Shown here: positions 1 to 12,843 of the stretch, piece after piece | How positions within the stretch are numbered: the first letter of the stretch is position 1 | How the letters are laid out: each line of letters begins with the position of its first letter | NCBI RefSeq assembly: GCF_002242685.1 | Contig: NZ_NBIM01000001.1 | Coordinates: 1,860,001 to 1,924,000 of the forward strand | Reading direction: 5' to 3' | Source: Oceanimonas doudoroffii | GTDB lineage: Bacteria; Pseudomonadota; Gammaproteobacteria; Enterobacterales; Aeromonadaceae | DNA length: 64,000 nucleotides | Program-made: the position numbers and the translations under genes | Notes under the pieces: model-generated | Databases searched by the model: none | What the model was told of the DNA's origin: nothing | The model's input: only the letters and a program-made list of their open reading frames with translations

Positions 1-1865
1 GCTGCCTGCTGCAATACGTGAAGGATACCCAGCGTACCGCCCTGCCCCATATCAACAGCGTCCGGCTGGAGCGCCGTCAGGACATGGTGATCATGGACGC
101 CGCCACCCGCCGCAACCTGGAGCTGACCTTGAATCTCTCGGGCACGGTGGAAAACACCCTGGCCGAGGTGCTGGACGGCACCGCCACTCCCATGGGCAGC
201 CGGCTGCTCAAGCGCTGGATCCATCAGCCCAGCCGCAACAAGAACGAGCTGAGCCAGCGTCAGGACATTATCGCCACCTTGATGGAGGGCGGCCACCATG
301 AAGAGCTGCACCCGCTGCTGCGCCAGGTAGGCGACGTGGAGCGGGTGCTGGCGCGGCTGGCATTGCGCTCGGCCCGGCCAAGAGACTTAAGCCGGCTGCG
401 CGCAGCACTGCAGGCCCAGCCGGACATTCAGGCGGTGCTGACTAACGCCCAGGCCGAGTGCCTGATGCCCCTGGCTCAACAAATCAGTGACTTTCCCGAG
501 CTGGCCGAGTTGCTGGAAGCGGCGGTGGTCGACACCCCGCCGGTGGTCATTCGGGACGGCGGCGTCATCCGCGACGGCTACAACGCCGAACTGGACGAAC
601 TACGCGAGCTGGCCGCCGGCGCCCACCGTTATCTGGAAGAGCTTGAAGCCCGGGAGCGGGCCGCCACCGGCATCAGCACCCTGAAGGTGGCCTACAACAA
701 GGTGCACGGTTTTTATATCGACGTCAGCCGGGCCAACTCCCACCTGGTGCCGGTGCACTATGTGCGCCGTCAGACCCTGAAAAACAACGAACGCTACATT
801 ATTCCCGAACTGAAGGAATACGAAGACAAGGTGCTCAACGCTCAGAGCAAGGGCCTGGCGCTGGAAAAGCGCCTGTACGAAGCACTGCTCGACCGCTTGC
901 TGGAGCACCTTGCCCCCTTGCAGCAAAGCGCCGCCGCCCTGGCCCGGCTGGATGTGCTCGCCAACCTGGCGGAGCGGGCCGAAAGCCTGAATTACTGCCG
1001 GCCCGAGCTGACCGACGACGAGGTGATCGACATTGAGGAAGGCCGCCATCCGGTGGTGGAGCAGGTCATGACGGATCCCTTTATCGCCAACCCGCTATCG
1101 CTGTCTGATGAACGAAAAATGCTGGTGATCACCGGCCCCAACATGGGAGGTAAGTCCACCTATATGCGGCAAACGGCGCTGATCGTGCTGCTGGCCTACA
1201 TGGGCTCCTTTGTGCCGGCTCAATCGGCCCGCATCGGCCGGGTGGATCGCATCTTTACCCGTATCGGTGCGTCCGACGATCTGGCCTCGGGCCGCTCCAC
1301 CTTTATGGTGGAAATGACCGAAACCGCCAATATCCTCAACAACGCCAGCCGTCACAGCCTGGTGCTGATGGACGAAATCGGCCGGGGCACCAGCACTTAC
1401 GACGGCCTGGCCCTGGCCTGGGCCTGTGCCGACGCCCTGGCCAACCGGCTGCATGCCTATACCCTGTTTGCCACCCATTATTTTGAGCTGACCGGGCTGG
1501 CGGCGCTGTGGCCGGCGGTGGCCAACGTGCACCTGGATGCGGTGGAGCACGGCGACACCATTGCCTTTATGCATGCCGTTCAGGAAGGGGCCGCCAGCCG
1601 CTCCTACGGCCTGCAGGTGGCGGCACTGGCGGGCGTACCCAGACCGGTGCTGACCCTGGCCCGGCAAAAACTGGCAGAGCTGGAAAGCGGCCGGAATGTG
1701 AGTGCGCCCAAGCCCGCCGCCGAACCTCAGGGCTCGCTGCCGTTGTTTGATGAGCCGGTGAATCCGGCGCTGGAATTGCTGGACGGGCTGAACCCGGACG
1801 ACCTTACCCCACGCCAGGCACTGGAGCAGTTGTACCGGCTGAAACAGGCCAGAAGTGAAGGGTAA
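1..1865 (+). CDS. mutS: DNA mismatch repair protein MutS (5' end outside window)
   Basis: MutS binds mismatches and starts methyl-directed repair with MutL. The frame is open from the first bases of the window, and the codons before the GTG at 18 continue the MutS sequence ([10 protein letters not shown]), so this is a gene cut by the window edge and not a start at 18. About 620 of the usual ~855 residues are present: part of the connector and core, the clamp/lever helices, and the ATPase. Walker A (GPNMGGKST) is encoded from about 1134, followed by the [13 protein letters not shown]alker B/signature region and the FATHYFEL segment. It converges on rpoS, as in the enterobacterial mutS-rpoS region. 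Confidence 0.97.
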   Translation, partial: CLLQYVKDTQRTALPHINSVRLERRQDMVIMDAATRRNLELTLNLSGTVENTLAEVLDGTATPMGSRLLKRWIHQPSRNKNELSQRQDIIATLMEGGHHEELHPLLRQVGDVERVLARLALRSARPRDLSRLRAALQAQPDIQAVLTNAQAECLMPLAQQISDFPELAELLEAAVVDTPPVVIRDGGVIRDGYNAELDELRELAAGAHRYLEELEARERAATGISTLKVAYNKVHGFYIDVSRANSHLVPVHYVRRQTLKNNERYIIPELKEYEDKVLNAQSKGLALEKRLYEALLDRLLEHLAPLQQSAAALARLDVLANLAERAESLNYCRPELTDDEVIDIEEGRHPVVEQVMTDPFIANPLSLSDERKMLVITGPNMGGKSTYMRQTALIVLLAYMGSFVPAQSARIGRVDRIFTRIGASDDLASGRSTFMVEMTETANILNNASRHSLVLMDEIGRGTSTYDGLALAWACADALANRLHAYTLFATHYFELTGLAALWPAVANVHLDAVEHGDTIAFMHAVQEGAASRSYGLQVAALAGVPRPVLTLARQKLAELESGRNVSAPKPAAEPQGSLPLFDEPVNPALELLDGLNPDDLTPRQALEQLYRLKQARSEG

Positions 1866-1906
1866 ACGTAAGGAGTGAGGCAGTCCGAACATTCCCTACA
1901 AAGATG

Positions 1907-1935
1907 AAAAAGCCCCGCTTTACCGGGGCTTTTTC
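1907..1935. terminator. Bidirectional intrinsic terminator between mutS and rpoS
   Basis: A 7-bp GC stem (AGCCCCG at 1911-1917, CGGGGCT at 1924-1930) with a 6-base loop is flanked by A-runs on the left and T-runs on the right. It can therefore end both the rightward mutS and the leftward rpoS transcripts. Confidence 0.85.
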
Positions 1936-1952
1936 ATGAGGCCAGCTTAGTA

Positions 1953-2912
1953 TTACTCGCTGTGAAACAGGGTGTCGATATTCAGCCCCTGCTGGGTGAG
2001 GATTTCCTTCAGTCTGCGCAGGGCTTCCACCTGGATCTGGCGCACCCGCTCCCGGGTCAGGCCGATTTCCCGGCCCACGTCTTCCAGGGTGGACGCTTCA
2101 TAGCCCAGCAGGCCAAAGCGCCGGGCCAGTACTTCCCGCTGCTTGGGATTGAGCTCTTCCAGCCAGCGCACCAGGCTGACATTCATGTCGTCATCCTGGG
2201 TTTCCATCTCCGGATCCTTGTCGTTCTCGTCGGCCAGCACATCCAGCAGCGCCTTGTCGCCGTCACCGCCAATGGGGGTGTCAACCGAGCTGATTTTCTC
2301 GTTCAGCTTGAGCATGCGCGAGACGTCTTCCACCGGTTTGTCGAGGGCTTCGGCAATTTCGTCGGCGGTAGGCTCATGATCCAGCCGGTGGGCCAGCTCG
2401 CGGGCGGTACGCAGGTAGACATTGAGCTCTTTCACCACATGAATGGGCAGCTGAATGGTGCGGGTCTGGTTCATGATGGCCCGCTCTATGGTCTGGCGAA
2501 TCCACCAGGTGGCATAGGTGGAGAAACGAAACCCGCGTTCGGGATCAAACTTTTCCACAGCGCGGATCAGGCCCAGGTTGCCTTCCTCGATCAGATCCAG
2601 CAGGGCCAGGCCCCGATTGTTGTAGCGGCGGGATATTTTGACCACCAGGCGCAGATTGGACTCAATCATGCGTTTACGGGCAGCGAGATCGCCACGCAGG
2701 GCGCGGCGGGCGTAATGAACTTCTTCTTCTGCGGTCAGCAAGGGAGAAAAGCCGATTTCTCCCAGGTAAAGCTGGGTTACATCCAGGCTGCGTTGGCTTG
2801 GCGCGGAGAGAATTTCCTCTTCCTGAGGGCTTTCCTGCTCCACGGTTTCCACGTCCGCATCCCGATCCAATTCTACGTCTGCGTCCTGGTTCCTGTTCTT
2901 TTTCTGGCTCAT
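1953..2912 (-). CDS. rpoS: RNA polymerase sigma factor RpoS (sigma-38)
   Basis: General stress and stationary-phase sigma factor, 319 residues (E. coli has 330). Region 1.2 is followed by the very conserved region 2 ([18 protein letters not shown], then the -10 recognition stretch ending [14 protein letters not shown]), region 3, and the region 4 helix-turn-helix ([19 protein letters not shown]). The acidic N-terminus and the region 2.1 sequence fit RpoS better than RpoD or RpoH. It lies downstream of nlpD, as in E. coli, where the main rpoS promoter is inside nlpD. A GGGAG ribosome-binding site precedes the ATG. Confidence 0.96.
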   Translation of the reverse strand: MSQKKNRNQDADVELDRDADVETVEQESPQEEEILSAPSQRSLDVTQLYLGEIGFSPLLTAEEEVHYARRALRGDLAARKRMIESNLRLVVKISRRYNNRGLALLDLIEEGNLGLIRAVEKFDPERGFRFSTYATWWIRQTIERAIMNQTRTIQLPIHVVKELNVYLRTARELAHRLDHEPTADEIAEALDKPVEDVSRMLKLNEKISSVDTPIGGDGDKALLDVLADENDKDPEMETQDDDMNVSLVRWLEELNPKQREVLARRFGLLGYEASTLEDVGREIGLTRERVRQIQVEALRRLKEILTQQGLNIDTLFHSE

Positions 2913-2954
2913 GGCAGTTCTCCCTAAAACCGGGTACTACCCGACTCCCGGTGA

Positions 2955-3938
2955 CTATCGCTTTGGCAGATACTTTCTCGGATCAACCGATTTGCCCTGA
3001 TGCCGGATTTCAAAATGCAGCCGGACATCAGTGGCATCACTGCTTCCCATATCCGCTATGTGCTGGCCCGCCTGCACCGAGTCCTGCTCCTTGACCCGCA
3101 GTACCTCGTTGTGAGCATAGGCCGACAAATAATCATCGTTGTGCTTGATGATGATCAAATTGCCATAACCACGTAGCGCGTTCCCTGCGTAAACTACCTT
3201 TCCTGCAGCGGCGGCCTTGACGGCCTCCCCCCTGCTTCCGCGTATGTCGATGCCCTTGTTGCCGGTTTCGGCCAGCGAGAAGCCGGAAATCACCGGCCCC
3301 TTTACCGGCCATTGCCAGGCAATGGGCCCATTGACAACGGCGTTTTTTTGAACTCCGCTACCAGCGTATGCTTTTCCTTTCGCCGGTGCAAGAGGTCGGG
3401 AGGATTTGACTGCTGGCGACGGTTTGGCCGTGGGCTTGCTCGCCGACGCAGAGGCCGGCGTCGCCGAGGCCGGGGCGGAGGGCGCCGCAGCGGCGCCGAT
3501 GGAATGCAACGCCAGTGCCTGGCCCACATAAATGCGGTAAGGCGGACGCAGGCCGTTGAGGCTGGCCAGATCGGCCACCGAATGGCCGGTGCGGCGGGCG
3601 ATGCCGTTCAGGGTATCCCCCCGGCGCACGCGATAGGCCACCCGCTTACGGCCGGGCACATCCAGCCGCAGGGTCTGACCGGGATAAATATGATAGGGAG
3701 GGCGCAAACCGTTGTGCCGGGCCAGGGTGGGCACATCGGTGCCGGCCTGCCAGGCGATGGAATAGAGGGTATCCCCCCGCACCACCACATACTGACGGCC
3801 ATTGGCCTTGACCTGCCCCTGGGCATGAGCCCCCACTCCCGCCACCGGGGCCGGTGGCGCCACGGAGCAGGCCGTCAGCAACAGGCTCAGCGCAATGCCG
3901 AGACTGCCAATGCCGACGGTCTGACTCCGGCTCTTCAT
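2955..3938 (-). CDS. nlpD: Murein hydrolase activator lipoprotein NlpD
   Basis: Outer-membrane lipoprotein that activates the amidase AmiC at the septum. The start was set at 3938, where the ATG overlaps the TGA of the upstream gene; a longer frame is open to 4043 but has no signal peptide. From 3938 there is a lipoprotein signal with lipobox LLTAC (Cys24), two LysM repeats (each with the LRPPYxIYxGQ pattern) at roughly residues 45-150, an Ala/Pro/Ser-rich linker, and a C-terminal M23/LytM domain. The LytM domain looks catalytically degenerate (NKGIDI instead of GxHxGxD; RLHFEIR instead of HxHxE), which is expected for an activator. 327 aa. The rpoS promoter probably lies within it. Confidence 0.94.
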   Translation of the reverse strand: MKSRSQTVGIGSLGIALSLLLTACSVAPPAPVAGVGAHAQGQVKANGRQYVVVRGDTLYSIAWQAGTDVPTLARHNGLRPPYHIYPGQTLRLDVPGRKRVAYRVRRGDTLNGIARRTGHSVADLASLNGLRPPYRIYVGQALALHSIGAAAAPSAPASATPASASASKPTAKPSPAVKSSRPLAPAKGKAYAGSGVQKNAVVNGPIAWQWPVKGPVISGFSLAETGNKGIDIRGSRGEAVKAAAAGKVVYAGNALRGYGNLIIIKHNDDYLSAYAHNEVLRVKEQDSVQAGQHIADMGSSDATDVRLHFEIRHQGKSVDPRKYLPKR

Positions 3939-4519
3939 CAGGGCCTCAGCAACAAATAGGCCACCACGGCCGCCGCCACACAGGCCCAGCCGAGCAGATC
4001 GATATAGCGGATCAGCCTGCTTTCCATACGCACGCCGCCCCATACCATCAGCCCGGACACCAGGAAAAAGCGCAACCCCCGGCCGATCAGCGACACCAGA
4101 ATAAACGGCAGAAACGCCATTTGCAGCAGACCGGCGGTGACCGTGAACACCTTGTAGGGAATGGGCGTAAAGCTGGCAATAAAGATCACCCAGATGCCCC
4201 AGTCATCAAACCACTGCCGGGCCACGGCGATCTTGTCCTGATAGCCCATGGCCTGAATAAAGGGCTCCACCAGCGGCTCCCACATGGCGTAACCCAGCAG
4301 GTAGCCAAAGGCCGCCCCCAGCACCGAAAACACCGTGGCCAGGGCGGCGTAATGCCAGGCCCGGTCCGGCTTGGCCAGGGCCATGGGGGCCAACATTACG
4401 TCTACCGGTACCGGCCAGAAAATAGACTCCACAAAACTGTTCATGGACAAGTACACCGGCGCATGGCGGTGCACCGCCCACATCATCACCAGCCGATACA
4501 AACGGGAAAACAGCTTCAC
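3938..4519 (-). CDS. yqaA: YqaA-family inner membrane protein (DedA/VTT-like)
   Basis: 193-residue polytopic membrane protein with a SNARE-associated/VTT-type core ([16 protein letters not shown] region, followed by [16 protein letters not shown]). This is the YqaA subgroup that lies next to nlpD-pcm in many gammaproteobacteria. About four or five hydrophobic segments are visible. Its precise role is unknown; the DedA relatives act in membrane homeostasis and lipid flipping. It starts with GTG at 4519 in a GTGA overlap with the pcm stop, and its own stop overlaps the nlpD ATG, so translation is coupled through the operon. Confidence 0.85.
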   Translation of the reverse strand: MKLFSRLYRLVMMWAVHRHAPVYLSMNSFVESIFWPVPVDVMLAPMALAKPDRAWHYAALATVFSVLGAAFGYLLGYAMWEPLVEPFIQAMGYQDKIAVARQWFDDWGIWVIFIASFTPIPYKVFTVTAGLLQMAFLPFILVSLIGRGLRFFLVSGLMVWGGVRMESRLIRYIDLLGWACVAAAVVAYLLLRP

Positions 4520-5145
4520 TCAAGATCACCCTGAATCAAAGGAACAAACCGCACCGCTTCAAGCTCGGTGCGCACAAAATCATCTCCCCGGCGCCGATAC
4601 AGCCACAAGGTCTGGCTGAGCCCGCCCACCGGAATGACCATGCGACCGCCATCGGCCAGCTGTTCCAGCAGCGCCGTGGGCGTGGTGCTGGCCGCCGCGG
4701 TCACCATAATGGCATCGAAGGGTGCCTTACTGGCCCAGCCCTGCCAGCCGTCGCCGTGCTTGGTGGACACATTGTGCAGATCCAGCCGTTGCAACCGGCG
4801 CCGGGCCTGGTATTGCAGTGCCTTTATCCGCTCCACGGTAAACACCTGCTCCACCAACTGGGCCAGCACTGCAGTCTGAAACCCGGAGCCGGTGCCCACC
4901 TCCAGCACACGCCGAAGGGGCGGCCCATCCAGCAGGGCCTCGGTCATGCGCGCCACTATATAGGGCTGGGAGATGGTCTGGCCAAAACCGATGGGCAGGG
5001 CGCTGTTGTCCCAGGCCTTGTGCGCCATGGCCTCATCCACGAAATCGGCGCGCGGCAGTTCGGTAATGGCACGCAGCACCCGCTCGTTACGAATGCCCTG
5101 CTGTCGCAGCAGGCGGTAAAGCTGCTCTCCTGCTAACCTGTGCAC
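4516..5145 (-). CDS. pcm: Protein-L-isoaspartate O-methyltransferase
   Basis: Repairs isoaspartyl residues in aged proteins, using S-adenosylmethionine. 209 residues, full length. The family signature [19 protein letters not shown] is followed by the SAM-binding motif I ([16 protein letters not shown]) and motif II ([11 protein letters not shown]). The C-terminal [14 protein letters not shown] matches the E. coli enzyme closely. It starts with GTG at 5145, three bases after the surE stop. The surE-pcm-nlpD-rpoS order is the classic stationary-phase survival arrangement. Confidence 0.96.
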   Translation of the reverse strand: MHRLAGEQLYRLLRQQGIRNERVLRAITELPRADFVDEAMAHKAWDNSALPIGFGQTISQPYIVARMTEALLDGPPLRRVLEVGTGSGFQTAVLAQLVEQVFTVERIKALQYQARRRLQRLDLHNVSTKHGDGWQGWASKAPFDAIMVTAAASTTPTALLEQLADGGRMVIPVGGLSQTLWLYRRRGDDFVRTELEAVRFVPLIQGDLE

Positions 5146-5148
5146 GCC

Positions 5149-5895
5149 TTACTCCACATCCTGAATCCAACGGGACAATGCCGACATTTGATCGTAGGCC
5201 GTGAGATCTATGGTCAGCGGCGTGATCGACACAAAGCCCCGTTCGACGGCATCAAAGTCGGTGCCCTCGCCCGCATCCTGAATGGCACCGGGAGGGCCAA
5301 TCCAGTAAATGGCGCGGCCTCGCGGATCGAATTCTTTCAGCACCGCCTCGGAACGATGACGATTACCCAAACGAGTCACTTTGATACCCTGAATCTCGTT
5401 CAGGGGCAAGTCGGGCACGTTCACATTCAAAATCTGGTTGGAATAAAGCGGCGCCCGCAACAGGCCCTGCACCAGCATGCAGGCAAAATGGGCCGCGGTG
5501 TCAAAATGCCGGTCGCCGCACAGGGAAATGGCCAGGGACGGCAAACCCAGGTGGCGGCCCTCGGTGGCCGCCGCCACCGTGCCCGAATAAAGCACGTCGT
5601 CGCCCAGGTTGGCACCGTGGTTGATGCCCGCCACCACCAGATCCGGATCCGGATCCAGCAGGTGATTTACCGCCCAGTGCACACAGTCGGTGGGCGTGCC
5701 CTTGACCGAATAAAAACCGGTATCATCCAGCTTGTCGGCCCGCAGGGGTACTTCCAGCGTCAGCGAATGACTGGCACCGCTGCGGTTGCGATCCGGCGCC
5801 ACCGTGACCACCTCGGCAAATTCCGCCAACGCCCGGCTCAGGGTGCGAATGCCGGCGGCGTTCACACCATCGTCGTTACTCACCAGTATTTTCAT
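5149..5895 (-). CDS. surE: 5'/3'-nucleotidase SurE
   Basis: Metal-dependent phosphatase for nucleoside monophosphates and short polyphosphate. 248 residues from the ATG at 5895 ([10 protein letters not shown]). An in-frame extension to 5940 lacks homology and overlaps truD further, so it was rejected. The N-terminal NDDGVNAAG supplies the metal-binding Asp pair; [14 protein letters not shown] and [24 protein letters not shown] are the SurE active-site segments. The 5' end overlaps truD by 20 bases. Confidence 0.96.
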   Translation of the reverse strand: MKILVSNDDGVNAAGIRTLSRALAEFAEVVTVAPDRNRSGASHSLTLEVPLRADKLDDTGFYSVKGTPTDCVHWAVNHLLDPDPDLVVAGINHGANLGDDVLYSGTVAAATEGRHLGLPSLAISLCGDRHFDTAAHFACMLVQGLLRAPLYSNQILNVNVPDLPLNEIQGIKVTRLGNRHRSEAVLKEFDPRGRAIYWIGPPGAIQDAGEGTDFDAVERGFVSITPLTIDLTAYDQMSALSRWIQDVE

Positions 5896-6919
5896 GGCTG
5901 TCCTTTTCCTGAATGATTTCCCTGACCAGACTGGTGGCATAACTGCCCGCCGGCAGCCAGAAAGACAGCGTGAGGCAATCGCCGTTTTGCTGCCAGCTGA
6001 GTTGCCCCGGCTTCAGCAGCAGCGCCCGGCGCTCCTGCTTGAGGCCGTTGGCCTCCAGCCCGTCCATCAGATCCTGCTGTCCGGCCAGCGCCGCCAGCTC
6101 CAGTGTTGCCGCTTCGTCTTCGGCCGGCAGCCGGCCCCGCCCCCACAGCGGCGCGCTCAGGCGAATGTCGCCCTCGGCAAACCGCGCACGCAGGGCGTCG
6201 TCGAGGGGATTGTCTTCATTGATGGTAAAGAATGACTGACTGCCTGCCAGCATGACACAGTCGCCGTGCAGCAGCTGCTCGCCCAGGCCCTGCGCCAGCC
6301 GGTGGCTGACCGCCAGGTTAAACAGCTGGCTGCGGGCCGCCGATAGATACATCGACCGTTTATTGCGATCCTTGATGCGCTTGCCGCCAAACATGGCCCT
6401 GGCCTGATCAATATTGCCACCGTTGTGGCCGAAACGCTGCTCACCGAAATAGTTGGGCACGCCCCGTTCGCCAATGGCCGCCAGCCGGGCGTCGAGATCG
6501 TCTTCCCCCTCCAGCTCGGTCAACACCAGCTCGAACCAGTTACCCTTGAGGGCACCGGTTTTCAGCTTTTTGTGGTGCCGGGCAATGGCCAGGATCTGCA
6601 CGTCGTCGCTTTCCAGCGGTGAGAAGTCGGGCATGTCCTTGCCCGGCAGGTGCACGCCAAACCACTGCTCGGTGACCGCATGGCGGTCCTTGAGCCCGGC
6701 CCAGGTCACATCGCGTTGGGCTACGCCCGCCAGCCGCGCCAGATCCCGCGCCACCCACTGGGTATTCTGGCCGCGCTTGCGAATGTGCAGAAAAATATGC
6801 TCGCCTTCACCACTGGGCTCAAAACCCAGATCCTCGCGCACGATAAAGTGTTCCGGCGCGGCCTTGAGCAGGCCGCTGACGCCGGGTTTGCCGTGCAGGT
6901 AATGCTGTTGTTCACTCAT
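5876..6919 (-). CDS. truD: tRNA pseudouridine(13) synthase TruD
   Basis: Makes pseudouridine 13 in tRNA-Glu. 347 residues. The catalytic Asp is in the [14 protein letters not shown] motif (about residues 77-90), and the [11 protein letters not shown] motif and TRUD insertion domain follow. It sits in the ispD-ispF-truD-surE-pcm order seen in E. coli, and its ATG overlaps the ispF stop (ATGA). Confidence 0.96.
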   Translation of the reverse strand: MSEQQHYLHGKPGVSGLLKAAPEHFIVREDLGFEPSGEGEHIFLHIRKRGQNTQWVARDLARLAGVAQRDVTWAGLKDRHAVTEQWFGVHLPGKDMPDFSPLESDDVQILAIARHHKKLKTGALKGNWFELVLTELEGEDDLDARLAAIGERGVPNYFGEQRFGHNGGNIDQARAMFGGKRIKDRNKRSMYLSAARSQLFNLAVSHRLAQGLGEQLLHGDCVMLAGSQSFFTINEDNPLDDALRARFAEGDIRLSAPLWGRGRLPAEDEAATLELAALAGQQDLMDGLEANGLKQERRALLLKPGQLSWQQNGDCLTLSFWLPAGSYATSLVREIIQEKDSHENTGE

Positions 6920-7392
6920 GCTTTCACCAGCAGCACCACGGCTTCCGCCGCTATGCCTTCCTTGCGGCCCACGAAGCCGAGTTTCTCGGTGGTAGTGGCC
7001 TTGACATTGATATGGGAAACCGTGGTCTGCAGATCCTCGGCAATGGTGGCCGCCATGGCGTCCACAAAGGGCGCCAGCCGGGGGGCCTGCGCCATGATGG
7101 TCAGATCGGCGTTGCCCAGCACGTAGCCGGCGGCCCGCACCTTGGCAAACACCTCCCGCAGCAGCAGGCGGCTGTCGACCCCCTTGAAGGCGGCGTCGGT
7201 ATCGGGAAAGTGGCGGCCGATATCACCGGCGCCAATGGCGCCCAGCAGGGCATCGCTCAGGGCGTGCAGCACCACGTCGCCGTCGGAATGGGCCAGCAGG
7301 CCCTGGTCATGGGGTACCGCCACCCCACCCAGAATGCAGGGACCATCCCCGCCAAATTTATGCACGTCAAAACCGTGCCCGATTCGCATCAT
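6916..7392 (-). CDS. ispF: 2-C-methyl-D-erythritol 2,4-cyclodiphosphate synthase
   Basis: Fifth enzyme of the MEP isoprenoid pathway; forms the cyclic diphosphate and releases CMP. 158 residues, full length. The zinc ligands are in GHGFDVHKF (Asp8, His10) and in the [17 protein letters not shown] region (His42). The substrate loop HFPDTD and the C-terminal [15 protein letters not shown] are also clear. It overlaps both neighbours by 4 bp, so ispD-ispF are translated together. Confidence 0.97.
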   Translation of the reverse strand: MMRIGHGFDVHKFGGDGPCILGGVAVPHDQGLLAHSDGDVVLHALSDALLGAIGAGDIGRHFPDTDAAFKGVDSRLLLREVFAKVRAAGYVLGNADLTIMAQAPRLAPFVDAMAATIAEDLQTTVSHINVKATTTEKLGFVGRKEGIAAEAVVLLVKA

Positions 7393-8081
7393 TGATTGTT
7401 CTCGTTCAGCTGCTGCAGAAAAAAGCCGGCCAGCGCCAGATCTTCCGGCCGGGTTATCTTGATATTGTCGGCCCGGCCTTCCACCAGCAGGGGGTGAACG
7501 CCGGCCAGCTCCATGGCCGAAGCCTCGTCGGTGACCGCCTGCCCTTGGGCCAGCGCCTCGGCAAGGGCCCGGCGCAGGGCCTGGGTGTCAAAACATTGCG
7601 GAGTCAGGGCGTGCCAGAGCTCGTCCCGGGGCACACTGGCGGCAATGGCACCACGGCCATCCCCTCGTTTCATGGTGTCCCGCACCCGGCAGGCCAGAAT
7701 GGCGCCCCGAGGCTGTGAGGCCGCCGCCAGCAGGGCATCAAGATCCTGCATGGCCAGACAGGGCCGGGCGGCGTCGTGCACCAGCACGTATTCGCTGGAC
7801 ACCGCCGCCAGGGCATTAAGCACCGAGTCGGCCCGCTCCCGGCCACCCTGTACCCGTACCACGCGTTCATCCCGGACCAGGGGCAGGCTGTCGAACCACT
7901 GATCTTCCGGGCTGACCGCCACCACCACCCGCTCGATGGCGCCGTGCGCCAGCAAGCGCTCAATAGTGTGCTCCAGCACCGTTTTACCCGCCAGGGTCAG
8001 GTATTGTTTGGGAATGGCGCTGGCCATGCGTTTGCCGGCCCCCGCGGCCGGCACCACGGCGGTGCAGCTCAGTGCGCTCAT
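7389..8081 (-). CDS. ispD: 2-C-methyl-D-erythritol 4-phosphate cytidylyltransferase
   Basis: Third enzyme of the MEP pathway; joins CMP to methylerythritol phosphate. 230 residues. The glycine-rich CTP-binding loop PAAGAGKRM is at residues 11-19, the [10 protein letters not shown] motif is mid-protein, and [11 protein letters not shown] follows near the C-terminus. The ATG overlaps the ftsB stop by 4 bp. Confidence 0.97.
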   Translation of the reverse strand: MSALSCTAVVPAAGAGKRMASAIPKQYLTLAGKTVLEHTIERLLAHGAIERVVVAVSPEDQWFDSLPLVRDERVVRVQGGRERADSVLNALAAVSSEYVLVHDAARPCLAMQDLDALLAAASQPRGAILACRVRDTMKRGDGRGAIAASVPRDELWHALTPQCFDTQALRRALAEALAQGQAVTDEASAMELAGVHPLLVEGRADNIKITRPEDLALAGFFLQQLNENNQ

Positions 8082-8362
8082 GGCTTGTCCTGGCTCAGCA
8101 GTAACCGGTAGAAGGTTTCACCCGGCTTGATCATGCCCAGATCGTTGCGCGCCAGTTCTTCCACCGCCGCCAGCCCGTTGTTGAGATCCTCGATATCCCG
8201 ATAGAGCAAGGCGTTCCTGTCGGCCAGGCGCTGATTATCTTCCAGCTGCCGGGACACATTGGCGGCGGCCTCATGGTATTCGCCGAGACCGTTTTTTCCC
8301 CACCACAGGTGGTATTGCAGGGTTCCCAGCAGGGCCAGCAGTATCAGCGTCAGGGTGCGCAT
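8078..8362 (-). CDS. ftsB: Cell division protein FtsB
   Basis: Small bitopic divisome protein that forms the FtsQLB complex. 94 residues (about 103 in E. coli). One N-terminal membrane segment (residues 3-20), then a coiled-coil stretch rich in Asn, Leu and Glu (about 30-65), with the typical AVEELARNDLGMIKPGETFYR C-terminus in shortened form. A strong AGGAGGA ribosome-binding site precedes the ATG. First gene of the ftsB-ispD-ispF-truD-surE-pcm-yqaA-nlpD chain. Confidence 0.95.
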   Translation of the reverse strand: MRTLTLILLALLGTLQYHLWWGKNGLGEYHEAAANVSRQLEDNQRLADRNALLYRDIEDLNNGLAAVEELARNDLGMIKPGETFYRLLLSQDKP

Positions 8363-8407
8363 TTATCCTCCTAAGTAAGCGGCTAGTTTCCCATATTCCC
8401 CGGCCGA

Positions 8408-8436
8408 ACAAAAGAAACCCCGCACGAGGCGGGGCG
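8408..8436 (-). terminator. Second terminator-like hairpin in the eno-ftsB gap
   Basis: On the minus strand, a CCCCGC/GCGGGG stem (8418-8423 with 8429-8434) with a 5-base loop is followed by a T-rich run. It lies about 230 bases beyond the main eno terminator and before ftsB. It may back up eno termination or end a separate small transcript from 8440-8640. Confidence 0.6.
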
Positions 8437-8520
8437 TCAGAAAGACAACCAGCATGGTTTGTCATCACGGCCATGGGGCGGGTAAAGACAGTGCGCCGGT
8501 GAAAGGCCGCAAGCTTCCCT

Positions 8521-8552
8521 GCAGGTTGCGAATGAGTGCCACGAATTCCAAC
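8521..8552. repeat. Decayed half-copy of the 12.7-kb inverted-repeat element
   Basis: Thirty-two bases starting GCAGGTTGCGAATGAG match one arm of the element at 12726-12808 at 27 of 32 positions (compared with the reverse complement of the right arm), including the CGAATTCCAAC end. The 329-bp eno-ftsB gap around it has no convincing gene: besides this arm it holds the two terminators and otherwise unassigned sequence. Confidence 0.65.
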
Positions 8553-8644
8553 CCGCAGGTGGCGGTAAAACATGGTGAATTCGCCATCCTTCTCACCAAG
8601 CCATGGTTCGCCACTCTGGCTGCATTCACTCGCACCATAAACAA

Positions 8645-8671
8645 AAAAGCCCCGCACAGGGCGGGGCTTTT
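8645..8671 (-). terminator. Intrinsic terminator of eno
   Basis: An 8-bp stem (AGCCCCGC at 8648-8655, GCGGGGCT at 8661-8668) with a 5-base loop. On the minus strand it is followed by six T, about 25 bases after the eno stop. Confidence 0.85.
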
Positions 8672-8691
8672 GGTTCAGTGCAAGGCAGGCA

Positions 8692-11797
<3,106 letters not shown>

Positions 11798-12019
11798 TGA
11801 AACAATACCGGCCTCGGGCCGGCCGCCGATCACTGCCCGCTTGTGGTGAATCATCGTCATTCGTTCCGTTAATGGCGATGACTATACCCTTTACCGTAGT
11901 TTTATTACAACAGAATAACATTCCCTTTCGGCTTGCCATTGTCGTCCGACAGGCCAGAATAGCAACAGCCGGCCTGGCGGTATGCCGGCCCCCATTATTC
12001 TCACCAATAAGGATATGAA
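11798..12019. other. Rest of the pyrG-tenA intergenic region
   Basis: The full gap between the divergent genes is 307 bases. Beyond the pyrG promoter I see an inverted pair of GCCGGC blocks near 11970-11991 and AT-rich DNA around 11880-11930 that could hold the tenA promoter. No thiamine (TPP) riboswitch consensus was found upstream of tenA. Confidence 0.5.
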
Positions 12020-12688
12020 ATGAGTTTTACTTTCAGTGACTTGAAGAACGACAACGGAAACAACTGGCGTGCCTACCTGGAACACGACTTTGTGCGCCAG
12101 CTGGGTGAAGGCCGGCTGGCGCCGGAAGCCTTTCGCCATTACCTGAAACAGGATTACCTCTTTCTTATTCAGTTTGGCCGTGCCTTTGCCCTGGCCGCCT
12201 ACAAGAGCCCGACCCTGGCCGATCTGCGCCATGCCAAGGCCGGCCTGGACGCCATTATCGATCTGGAACTGGGCCTGCATATCGACTACTGCACTCAGTG
12301 GGGCATCAGCGAGCAGGAACTGGCCGAGTTGCCGGAAGCCCGCGCCACCCTGGCCTACACCCGTTATGTGCTGGACACCGGCAACCGGGGGGATCTGCTG
12401 GATCTGCACGTGGCCCTGGCGCCCTGCCTGGTGGGCTATGCCGACATCGCCCGCTGGCTGGTGGAGCAGCCCGCCACCGTGCGCGGTGAGGCGAACCCCT
12501 ATGAGCCTTGGATTGCCATGTATGAAAGCGCCGAGTTTCAGGCCGCCGCCCAGGCCGAAATCGCCTGGCTGAACCAGCGCCTGGCGGAAGTCTCCCCGTC
12601 CCGCTTCAGGCAGCTGTGCCGCATCTTTGACGACGCTACCCGGCTGGAAATCGACTTCTGGGACATGGGATTAGAACAAAGAATGTAA
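12020..12688 (+). CDS. tenA: TenA-family protein (aminopyrimidine aminohydrolase / thiaminase II)
   Basis: 222-residue all-helical TenA/THI-4 protein. Members hydrolyse aminomethyl-pyrimidine to the hydroxymethyl form in thiamine salvage. The conserved Cys lies in ALAPCLVGYADIA (about residue 137), the early QDYLFLIQFGRAFALAAYKS segment carries the substrate-binding Asp/Tyr, and the C-terminal Glu is in TRLEIDFWDMGL. It stands alone: no thi genes, ABC transporter or riboswitch are next to it, so the salvage role comes only from the family. AAGGAT precedes the ATG. Confidence 0.85.
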   Translation: MSFTFSDLKNDNGNNWRAYLEHDFVRQLGEGRLAPEAFRHYLKQDYLFLIQFGRAFALAAYKSPTLADLRHAKAGLDAIIDLELGLHIDYCTQWGISEQELAELPEARATLAYTRYVLDTGNRGDLLDLHVALAPCLVGYADIARWLVEQPATVRGEANPYEPWIAMYESAEFQAAAQAEIAWLNQRLAEVSPSRFRQLCRIFDDATRLEIDFWDMGLEQRM

Positions 12689-12695
12689 TTGTTAA

Positions 12696-12839
12696 GGGAC
12701 TAGGGACTAGGAAAATAGCAGAGACGTAGGTTGGCGATGAGCGCAGCGAATCCCAACATTTCACAGTCGACTTCGTGTTGGAATTCGCTGCGCTCATTCA
12801 CAACCTACCCGGTCCCTATTCATCAATCCCTAATCCCTG
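12696..12839. repeat. Composite inverted-repeat element (REP/MITE-like)
   Basis: Two 33-base arms (12726-12758 and 12776-12808) pair at 29 of 33 positions around a 17-base spacer. They are flanked by a second, purine-rich inverted pair (12696-12710 and 12825-12839, built on GGGAYTAGGGAYT). The element fills nearly the whole tenA-etfA gap. It encodes no protein and has no T-run, so it looks more like a dispersed intergenic repeat than a simple terminator, though the fold could stop transcription from both sides. Confidence 0.75.
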
Positions 12840-12843
12840 CTGT

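Noticed and set aside
8271..8657. 128-codon open frame on the minus strand across the eno-ftsB gap
   Set aside because: It runs through a terminator hairpin and a repeat arm and into ftsB; the protein has no recognisable domain and odd composition.
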